Shown here piece after piece: positions 6,452 through 11,930 of a DNA stretch of 11,930 nucleotides (the first letter of the stretch is position 1; every line of letters starts with the position of its first letter). Made by a program: the position numbers and the translations under genes. The notes under the pieces are model-generated. The model searched no databases and was not told the origin of the DNA. It saw nothing but the letters and a program-made list of their open reading frames with translations. Source of the DNA: CAZVEV01 sp964625865 (GTDB lineage Bacteria > Planctomycetota > Phycisphaerae > SM23-33); contig CAZVEV010000189.1 in assembly GCA_964625865.1 (NCBI GenBank), positions 1 through 11,930 of the forward strand, read 5' to 3'.

Positions 6452-6492
6452 GGGCGATCCGCTTGAATTCCTGGCGGGGGTGCGGATCGCCC
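6452..6492. repeat. Perfect 11-bp inverted repeat
   Basis: GGGCGATCCGC (6452-6462) and GCGGATCGCCC (6482-6492) with a 19-bp spacer, in the 140-bp gap between the HEAT-repeat and TPR lipoprotein genes. As RNA it is a stable hairpin 18 bp past the HEAT stop but has only two Ts after it, so it is not a classical terminator. Its place next to the -35 box also fits a regulator binding site. Confidence 0.55.
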
Positions 6493-6510
6493 CGCTGTCT
6501 CGCTCGGACG

Positions 6511-7155
6511 TCACGGGGGCGCTCGGCGGGTGATGAGGGTCGTGCGGATGCGGCGGATCTTCTCGATCTGCTCGGACGGCGGGCGGGCGGCGTCGTACTC
6601 GAAACGCAGCGCGGTTATTCGCCCAATGGCGGTGATGGCCCACAGGCGCACGCGGGGGTCGCCGTCTTCCAGGGCGTCCAGCAGTTGAGGAAGGCCCGCG
6701 GGGTCGCGTCTGCGGCCAAGCCCCTTGGCCGCCCCCGCGCGAACGACCGGGTCCTCCCGGACATTGTGCAGCACGCTGGTCAGCAGGTTCAGGTCCACCT
6801 CGGGACAGTCGCCCAGGGCGGCGGCCGCCGCGCTGCGCGCCGCCCGACTGTCGGACTCGTCCAGTATCGCCACCAGCGTCTTGCGATTGCGCGCAGCGGT
6901 GCGCCCCTTGGCCAGCGAGCCGACCGCCGCAATCGCCACCCGTGCCTGGCGGTCGTCGCTCAGGCGGCGCAGGGTCGCCACGGAGTCCTCGTCGGTCCGG
7001 CCGGCCAGGTCCCTCGCCGCAGCCAGCCGCTCGTCAGGGTCGCTCGAATCGGGGTCCGGCCCGCCGGGCCAGTAGATGGTCGCCGTCACGACGCCCAGCA
7101 CGACGATGAGTCCCGCGGCGATTCTTCGCCTGCGTGTCGACGCCAGGATGATCAT
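6511..7155 (-). CDS. Membrane-anchored HEAT-repeat protein
   Basis: A 214-residue protein. The basic N-terminus (RRRR, residues 8-11) precedes a single hydrophobic segment (about 12-28, IAAGLIVVLGVVTATIY), giving a cytoplasmic N-terminus and an extracytoplasmic domain. Residues about 40-185 are HEAT/PBS-lyase-type alpha-helical repeats: ERLAAARDLAGR, ARVAIAAVGSLAKG, SRAARSAAAAALGD, PVVRAGAAKGLGR, PRVRLWAITAIGRI. Such arrays are protein-binding scaffolds; the partner is unknown. The ATG overlaps the stop of the preceding prepilin-like gene by 4 bp (ATGA at 7155-7152), and only a weak GGTGAG stands upstream. Translational coupling is therefore likely and the two proteins may work together. Confidence 0.75.
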   Translation of the reverse strand: MIILASTRRRRIAAGLIVVLGVVTATIYWPGGPDPDSSDPDERLAAARDLAGRTDEDSVATLRRLSDDRQARVAIAAVGSLAKGRTAARNRKTLVAILDESDSRAARSAAAAALGDCPEVDLNLLTSVLHNVREDPVVRAGAAKGLGRRRDPAGLPQLLDALEDGDPRVRLWAITAIGRITALRFEYDAARPPSEQIEKIRRIRTTLITRRAPP

Positions 7156-8192
7156 GGATTCTCACCCGTGCCCCAGATCCCCCTGCCGGGCGTACTGTCG
7201 AACTGCCACTCGAGTTCCTCGGCCGTCATCGCCTCGACGCTGCCGTCGGTCAGGGCGTAATTCGCCTTGCCCAAGTGCCTCGGTCGGAGGTAGCGGTCGA
7301 TGTTGGCGTAGTTCTGGTCGGCGTACACCACGGACGTGCGATACTCAACGAGCATCAACTGTCCCGCCCCGGGCGAGACACTCGACACGGCCGTGCTCAT
7401 GCCGTACGACGCGTTCTGGCGATACACCGTGTAGGTCGGCTCGACGATGTTCCCGTAGTTGCGTCCCGTCAGGCGCATGACGATCCGCGGGTCGCCGCTT
7501 TCCGGCCCGGGCGTGGGTGAGTTGCGGACGCTCCGCAGGATCGCCTCGACCTCGGCCTGGAAGTTCGGGCTGCCGTCGTCGACAACGATCCAGTGCTCCG
7601 ACCAGCACAGCCCGCCGTCGCCCGGGGGATCGATCGAGTCGATGGTGATGTTGTCGCCGAACGTGACCATGAACGCCGCGTCGTCGTCGATGCAGATCAG
7701 CGCCTGATCCTCGCGCGGGTCCGGCGGGTCCCAGTTGTGGTCCCCCGCGATGCCCGGCGGGTTGACGAGGACCTGGGGGTCCACGGGGCTGTAGCCTGTA
7801 TCCAGGGCGTGCTGGAGGTTCGTGAACAGCGTGCAGTTCTGGACGACGTAGACCTCCGAAAGGTCCGTTACGTCGGACGTATCGAGGCTGTGCTCCTCTT
7901 CGTCGCCCGGACAGAGCAGCAGATCGACCCCGCCGCGCTCGGTGATGAAACTGTACCAACTGCCCGCATAGGGCAACTGTGAACTGCTGCCGTCATGCTT
8001 GTTTCGCAACGTGGTGGCCAACTGGTGCAGGTTGTTCCTGCAGATCGTCGCCTTGACGTAATTCAGAATGTTGGTCAGCGATGGCGCCATGATCGCCACC
8101 AGCAGGGCGATGATCGTGATCACCACAAGCAGTTCGATGAGCGTGAATCCGTCGGAGGACAACGGCCTGACGTATCGTTTCGATGAAGTCAT
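7152..8192 (-). CDS. Prepilin-like protein with H-X9-DG motif
   Basis: A 346-residue pseudopilin-like protein. After a short basic leader comes the type III signal G15|FTLIELLVVITIIALLVAIMAP, cleaved after G15 by prepilin peptidase, with the conserved glutamate at mature position 5 (E20). The C-terminus carries H306-X9-D316-G317 (RHLGKANYALTDG), the H-X9-DG signature of the DUF1559-like family that is greatly expanded in Planctomycetota and Lentisphaerota. It would sit in the inner membrane or join a type II secretion/type IV pilus-like fibre. The ATG at 8192 is preferred (GGAAG shortly upstream); an in-frame GTG at 8204 would add four residues. It is the first gene of the minus-strand run and overlaps the HEAT gene by 4 bp. 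Its specific role is unknown. Confidence 0.85.
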   Translation of the reverse strand: MTSSKRYVRPLSSDGFTLIELLVVITIIALLVAIMAPSLTNILNYVKATICRNNLHQLATTLRNKHDGSSSQLPYAGSWYSFITERGGVDLLLCPGDEEEHSLDTSDVTDLSEVYVVQNCTLFTNLQHALDTGYSPVDPQVLVNPPGIAGDHNWDPPDPREDQALICIDDDAAFMVTFGDNITIDSIDPPGDGGLCWSEHWIVVDDGSPNFQAEVEAILRSVRNSPTPGPESGDPRIVMRLTGRNYGNIVEPTYTVYRQNASYGMSTAVSSVSPGAGQLMLVEYRTSVVYADQNYANIDRYLRPRHLGKANYALTDGSVEAMTAEELEWQFDSTPGRGIWGTGENP

Positions 8193-8322
8193 GGTCTTCC
8201 ACACCCGCAGTACTGTGCAACGGCACCCGTCACGGCGCCGACGCGGCCCAACAAGCTAACCAGGCTACGATAGACTTCAACGCACATTTCGGCACCGGCG
8301 ACCGGCGAACCCGCGAAGCCTC

Positions 8323-8341
8323 GATGGTTATTATAGCCATC
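8323..8341 (-). promoter_or_regulatory. Palindrome containing TATAAT
   Basis: A 19-bp palindrome with one mismatch per arm, GATGGTTAT-T-ATAGCCATC. On the minus strand it contains a perfect -10 box TATAAT (8335-8330). No good -35 lies at the correct distance, so it is either a regulator-dependent promoter or an operator just downstream of the promoter at 8353-8381. Confidence 0.4.
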
Positions 8342-8352
8342 ACCCATCGGCG

Positions 8353-8381
8353 GTTGTATAGGGATTTCCCCCAAGTGTCAA
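8353..8381 (-). promoter_or_regulatory. Promoter of the minus-strand envelope genes
   Basis: On the minus strand, consensus TTGACA (8381-8376) precedes TACAAC (8358-8353) with a 17-bp spacer, or TATACA (8360-8355) with 15 bp. It would give a leader of about 150 nt for the prepilin-like gene, with the palindrome at 8323-8341 in its early transcribed region. Confidence 0.5.
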
Positions 8382-8438
8382 CTCGTCGTGCCGAAGCCCC
8401 TGTCCGTCTCGATCAGGCGGGCGTTGGAACATGAACTC

Positions 8439-8460
8439 GGCCGGAACCCGTTTGCGGGCC
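8439..8460. repeat. GC-rich hairpin in divergent region
   Basis: CCGG-aa-CCCG-TTTG-CGGG-CCGG can fold into a bulged 8-bp hairpin. It lies between the two divergent promoters and has no T tract. The role is unknown. Confidence 0.35.
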
Positions 8461-8477
8461 GGGGGTTCAAGTCACCG

Positions 8478-8506
8478 TTGAATCAGGCCGACGATTCAGC
8501 GATAAT
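8478..8506 (+). promoter_or_regulatory. Promoter of HzsA-like fusion gene
   Basis: TTGAAT (8478-8483), a 17-bp spacer and GATAAT (8501-8506). The predicted transcript starts near 8513, leaving a leader of about 125 nt. The -35 box and spacer contain a perfect 6-bp inverted repeat, TGAATC (8479-8484) and GATTCA (8493-8498), a plausible repressor or activator site. Confidence 0.5.
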
Positions 8507-8624
8507 GAGATGATTAGTCGCCGGTGGACGGCCGCGCCGGAATCCCGCCGCGACAACCAGAGGGCACGTGCCACTGGTGAATCCCCCGGCAGCGAGAGTA
8601 CTTCACGGTCACCCCCGACCCACG

Positions 8625-8634
8625 GAAGAAGGAA
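8625..8634 (+). promoter_or_regulatory. Ribosome binding site of HzsA-like gene
   Basis: GAAGAAGGAA lies just before the tandem ATGATG at 8637-8642. AAGGA is 3 nt from the first ATG and 6 nt from the second, so either can initiate. This rules out the 23-residue upstream extension from the GTG at 8568. Confidence 0.6.
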
Positions 8635-8636
8635 CG

Positions 8637-11600
8637 ATGATGACAGCAATGAGCAGAGCAGGCGTTTGCGTGATCCTGGCGGGTGTTATCCTGTCGGCCG
8701 GACCGGCCATGGCGGTCAACAACGGCTCCGTGCCGGTCAACACCGCCGCGTCGGCCAGGCGGATGATCCAGGACCTGATCAAGACCTACGGCCAGGAGTA
8801 CAAAGGCGGCAAGGAGTTCCTCGCACGCCTCGAAGAGGTCAAGGACAACAAGGCCGCCCTGGCCAAGCTGATCCGCGAGGCGTCGCTGGCCAATCCCCTG
8901 CTGGACTTCGACAAGATCCTGGTCATCCGTCGCACGCGCGAAGCCAACCGCAATCTCAACGCCTACACCAGCGACACGATCAAGCGGACCGGCTGGGACA
9001 ACGAGATCTCCGAGTTGTCCAACCTCCGCGGCGAGGTCAAGGTCCGTACGGTCTACCGCCATCCCAAGACCTCGGTCATGAAGCACATGGACCTGCACTT
9101 CGACGGCAAGCGGATCATGTTCTCGGGCGCCGGGTCCAACGGGCGGTGGGCCATCCTCGAGGTCGACGCCCAAGGCAAGAACGTCAAGGAACTGACCCCC
9201 AGCGACCAGAAGGACATCCAGTGGTTCGACGGCTGCTACCTCCCCGAGGCCAACCACATCGTCGGCTGCTCCACCGCGGGCATGCAGGGGCTTCCGTGCG
9301 TCAACGGCTCCCAGCCGATGGTGAACCTGTACAAGGTCAACACCAAGAGCAAAGCGGTCCGCCAACTGACGTTCGAGCAGGACAGCGACTGGCACCCGCG
9401 GGTGCACCATGACGGGCGCATCATGTACCTGCGGTGGGAATACACCGATACGCCTCACTACTTCTCGCGATACATGTTCCACATGAATCCCGACGGGACC
9501 AGCCAGATGGAACTGTGGGGCTCCGGGTCGTACTTCCCCACCGCGTACTGCTGGGCCCGTCCGATCCCCAACCACGCGACGATGATTGTCGGCACGGTCA
9601 GCGGTCACCACGCCAAGAGCGAGACGGGGCGACTGGTGCTGATCGACCCGGCCCTGGGACGGAAGTATCCGTTCAAGTACAAGCCGAAGGACAAGATCTG
9701 GGGCAAAGAGGGCTCGACGATCAACATCCACCCCGAGGTCCTGCCCGCCAGCGAAACCGGCTGCGTGCAGGAGATCCCCGGCTGGGGACGCGACGTGGTG
9801 GGCAACGTCTACGACAACCAGGGCGGCGGGCAGAAGTACACGTTCCAGACCCCCTGGCCGCTGTCGGACAAGTACTTCCTGGTTTCACTGAAGGGCTTCG
9901 GACGCGGGGGCGGCGGGGGCTGGACACTGTGCCTCGTCGACGTCTTCGACAACATGACCACCATCTACACGGACAAGAAGTACGGCATCTTCGAGCCGAT
10001 CCCGCTGGTCGCCCGCAAGGCCCCGCCCGTGCTGGTCGACCGTACCCGCAAGGGCGCCCCGGCGACGATCTTCTGCACCGACATCTACGGCGGGCGCGGG
10101 CTGATCGGCGTGCCGCGCGGCAAGGTCAAGACCCTCCGCGTCTTTGCTTACCACTACGGGTACATCCGCAGCGGCGGGCATGAGTCGTGCGGGCTCGAGT
10201 CCAGTTGGGACATCAAGCGCGTTCTCGGTACGGTGCCGGTTGAGAAAGACGGCTCGTTCAGCTTCGAGGCCCCGGCCAACACACCGCTGGCCATTCAGCC
10301 GCTCGACGAAGACGGCGCGTCGCTGGCCCTGATGCGGTCGTGGATGGTCGGCATGCCCGGCGAGATGCTCTCCTGCAACGGCTGTCATGAAGACCAGAAC
10401 GAAGTGACCCCCACCAAGATGACCCTCGCCGGGCGCCGCGCCCCGGACAAGATCGCCCCGTGGCGCGGCCCGGTCAGGCCGTTCAGTTACGTCACCGAGA
10501 TTCAGCCGATGCTCAACAAGTACTGCGTCGGCTGTCACGACGAGACGAAGAAGAAGGGCGGAATCTCGTTCGCCAAGGGCGACCCGGGCAACTGGCGGAA
10601 GGACCGGTCGTACCTGAACCTGGTGGCCTTCACGCGCAAGCCCGGCCCCGAGAGCGATCTGGACCTGTACAACGCGATGGAGTGGCACGTGACGACCAGC
10701 CCGCTGATCCAGATGCTCCGCAAGGGCCACAACGGCGTGAAACTGGACGACGAGGCGTGGGACCGCCTGTACACGTGGATCGACCTGAACGCCCCGCACC
10801 GCGGCATGTGGAACAACGGCAAGTACGAGAAGCGCCGGCTGGACCTGGCCATCCTGTACGCGGGACTGACCGACAATCCGGAAGAAGAGCACCGCATCGC
10901 GCTGGCCCTTACGCAGAAGGCCAAGCCGATCAAGCCCATCATGCCTCCCAAGCAGGCCAAGCCCAAGCCCGACGGTCTGACCGCACCGGCCGCCCCCAAG
11001 GCGCCCGCCGACGCGCCGGTCGAACTGAAGCTGGCCGACGGCGTGACGATGACGCTGGCGCGCATTCCGGCGGGTACGTTTGTTATGGGCAGCCAGGGCG
11101 GCTACGCCGACGAGGCGCCGCGGGCGGTCACGAAGATCGCCAAGCCCTTCTTGATGGGAACCACCGAGGTGACCAACAAGCAGTACGCCGCGTTCGACCC
11201 GACCCACGACACGCGATACCTCGACGAGCATGGCAAGGACCACGCCGTACCCGGCTTCATCGCTAACCACGCCGATCAGCCGGTGGCGCGCGTCTCGTGG
11301 CAGCGGGCGATGGCGTTCTGCAAGTGGCTGTCGGCCAAGACGGGCAAGAAAGTCACCCTGCCCACCGAAGCCCAGTGGGAATGGGCCGCCCGGGCTGGGA
11401 CGACCACGCAGTTCTTCTACGGCGACAAGGACACTGACTTCTCGACGCTGGCCAACCTCGCCGACGCCGGCAGACGACGCACGTACGTTAAGTGGGACGG
11501 CGGAAGTAAGATCCACAAGCGCCGCGACTACCCTGCCGACTACCTCTACCCCCTCCGCGACGACCGCTTCACCGACAAGTGGATCGTCGTGGACTTCGTC

Positions 11601-11855
11601 AAGCAGTACAAGCCCAACCCGTGGGGCCTGTACGACATGGTGGGCAACGTCAACGAGTGGACGCGGTCGGACTACAGGGCCTATCCGTACAAAGCCGACG
11701 ACGGCCGCAACGACGGCGACGTCAAGACCAAGAAGGTCGCCCGCGGCGGCTCGTGGTTCGACCGCCCCAAGACGGCGGGCAGTTCGGTCCGCTTCCCCTA
11801 CGAGTCCTACCAGATGGTCTTCAACGTCGGCTTCCGCGTGATTATCGAAGATTGA
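8637..11855 (+). CDS. HzsA-like dihaem protein fused to FGE-like domain
   Basis: A 1072-residue exported protein. A Sec signal (1-26, ending GPAMA) precedes an alpha-helical N-terminal stretch (27-85). A large region (about 89-540) with beta-propeller-like repeats follows and resembles the middle part of hydrazine synthase alpha subunit-related proteins. Two c-type haem sites follow, CNGCH (580-584) and CVGCH (630-634). A Lys/Pro/Ala linker (about 761-799) joins a formylglycine-generating-enzyme/SUMF1-like domain (803-1072) with IPAGTFVMGS, TEVTNKQYAAF, LPTEAQWEWAARAG, NPWGLYDMVGNVNEW and RGGSW (1036-1040). The cysteine pair of genuine FGEs is missing, so that domain is probably not a sulfatase activator. 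The start codon at 8637 follows AAGAAGGAA; the ATG at 8640 is about as likely. It should be a periplasmic electron-transfer or binding protein. Family resemblance does not imply anammox. Its promoter region is shared divergently with the envelope genes. Confidence 0.82.
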   Translation: MMTAMSRAGVCVILAGVILSAGPAMAVNNGSVPVNTAASARRMIQDLIKTYGQEYKGGKEFLARLEEVKDNKAALAKLIREASLANPLLDFDKILVIRRTREANRNLNAYTSDTIKRTGWDNEISELSNLRGEVKVRTVYRHPKTSVMKHMDLHFDGKRIMFSGAGSNGRWAILEVDAQGKNVKELTPSDQKDIQWFDGCYLPEANHIVGCSTAGMQGLPCVNGSQPMVNLYKVNTKSKAVRQLTFEQDSDWHPRVHHDGRIMYLRWEYTDTPHYFSRYMFHMNPDGTSQMELWGSGSYFPTAYCWARPIPNHATMIVGTVSGHHAKSETGRLVLIDPALGRKYPFKYKPKDKIWGKEGSTINIHPEVLPASETGCVQEIPGWGRDVVGNVYDNQGGGQKYTFQTPWPLSDKYFLVSLKGFGRGGGGGWTLCLVDVFDNMTTIYTDKKYGIFEPIPLVARKAPPVLVDRTRKGAPATIFCTDIYGGRGLIGVPRGKVKTLRVFAYHYGYIRSGGHESCGLESSWDIKRVLGTVPVEKDGSFSFEAPANTPLAIQPLDEDGASLALMRSWMVGMPGEMLSCNGCHEDQNEVTPTKMTLAGRRAPDKIAPWRGPVRPFSYVTEIQPMLNKYCVGCHDETKKKGGISFAKGDPGNWRKDRSYLNLVAFTRKPGPESDLDLYNAMEWHVTTSPLIQMLRKGHNGVKLDDEAWDRLYTWIDLNAPHRGMWNNGKYEKRRLDLAILYAGLTDNPEEEHRIALALTQKAKPIKPIMPPKQAKPKPDGLTAPAAPKAPADAPVELKLADGVTMTLARIPAGTFVMGSQGGYADEAPRAVTKIAKPFLMGTTEVTNKQYAAFDPTHDTRYLDEHGKDHAVPGFIANHADQPVARVSWQRAMAFCKWLSAKTGKKVTLPTEAQWEWAARAGTTTQFFYGDKDTDFSTLANLADAGRRRTYVKWDGGSKIHKRRDYPADYLYPLRDDRFTDKWIVVDFVKQYKPNPWGLYDMVGNVNEWTRSDYRAYPYKADDGRNDGDVKTKKVARGGSWFDRPKTAGSSVRFPYESYQMVFNVGFRVIIED

Positions 11856-11860
11856 GTGTT

Positions 11861-11876
11861 GGTTAACTCGTTAACC
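11861..11876. repeat. GGTTAAC-TC-GTTAACC inverted repeat
   Basis: Perfect 7-bp arms with a 2-bp centre, 5 bp after the HzsA-like stop. AT-rich arms and the lack of a following T tract make it a poor terminator. An operator for the next promoter is an alternative. Confidence 0.45.
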
Positions 11877-11884
11877 CCGGATTT

Positions 11885-11930
11885 CCTGGTTTAGGTTTTG
11901 TCCTGGAGTACAATAGAGCATGGTTCGACC
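11885..11930 (+). repeat. Promoter-like repeat, copy 2
   Basis: Inverted partner of 1762-1807 (36 of 46 positions). TACAAT (11909-11914) is a good -10 box, followed 5 nt later by an ATG at 11920. The -35 region has only the conserved GGTTT. It probably starts a transcript that runs out of the window; whether the ATG is a start codon cannot be judged from the few bases left. Confidence 0.45.

Noticed and set aside
8455..8480. tRNA-like T-arm (GGGTTCAAGTC)
   Set aside because: The flanking stem does not pair and no acceptor, D or anticodon arms are present around it.
9885..11516. Long minus-strand open frame (543 codons) opposite the HzsA-like gene
   Set aside because: Antisense shadow: the plus strand carries haem motifs and an FGE-like fold throughout.
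11043..11852. Active formylglycine-generating enzyme
   Set aside because: The block after RGGSW contains no cysteines, and no sulfatase gene lies in the window.
8637..11855. Genuine hydrazine synthase subunit (anammox)
   Set aside because: There are no partner subunits nearby, the FGE-like fusion is not part of hydrazine synthase, and HzsA-related proteins are widespread in non-anammox planctomycetes.
11861..11880. Terminator of the HzsA-like gene
   Set aside because: The inverted repeat has a weak AT-rich stem, a 2-nt centre and no T tract after it.
1..11930. CRISPR array or insertion sequence
   Set aside because: No regularly spaced repeats of 25-40 bp and no transposase- or integrase-like protein were found in any frame.

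Overview
The window is GC-rich (third codon positions are mostly G or C) and reads as a chromosomal stretch from a Planctomycetota bacterium, possibly Phycisphaerae or a related PVC lineage. The basis is the gene mix: a prepilin-like protein with an H-X9-DG C-terminal motif, a Tat-exported Gfo/Idh/MocA-type protein, a DUF4159 protein, a GH71/99-like glycosidase and a large hydrazine-synthase-alpha-related dihaem protein fused to a formylglycine-generating-enzyme-like domain. This assignment is inferred from protein families, not from a marker gene.

Layout. 96-1403 (+): secreted GH71/99-like glycoside hydrolase. 1404-1857: intergenic, with a good sigma70-type promoter and a 5' hairpin pointing left, plus a promoter-like repeat whose inverted copy lies at the right edge of the window. 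1858-3063 (+): Tat-exported Gfo/Idh/MocA-family protein with an altered EKP motif. 3064-3614: intergenic, with a triple 9-bp repeat and a tandem hairpin/terminator whose loop resembles the 16S anti-Shine-Dalgarno sequence. 3615-8192 (-): four co-directional genes in transcription order: prepilin-like H-X9-DG protein, membrane-anchored HEAT-repeat protein (ATGA overlap), TPR lipoprotein, and a secreted protein with two DUF4159-like domains. Internal promoters and hairpins suggest this run is split into two or three transcripts. 8193-8636: divergent promoter region. 8637-11855 (+): secreted HzsA-like dihaem protein with a C-terminal FGE-like domain. 11856-11930: inverted repeat and a promoter-like repeat, probably the start of another transcript.

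How it may work together. The glycosidase and the oxidoreductase-like protein fit extracytoplasmic processing of a sugar or uronic acid. The minus-strand genes all encode exported or envelope-anchored proteins (pseudopilin, anchored HEAT scaffold, TPR lipoprotein, tandem DUF4159) and are divergent from the dihaem fusion protein, so an envelope-associated assembly linked to an extracytoplasmic redox or binding protein is a reasonable hypothesis. No gene here has a proven substrate. No tRNA, rRNA, CRISPR array or transposase was seen.
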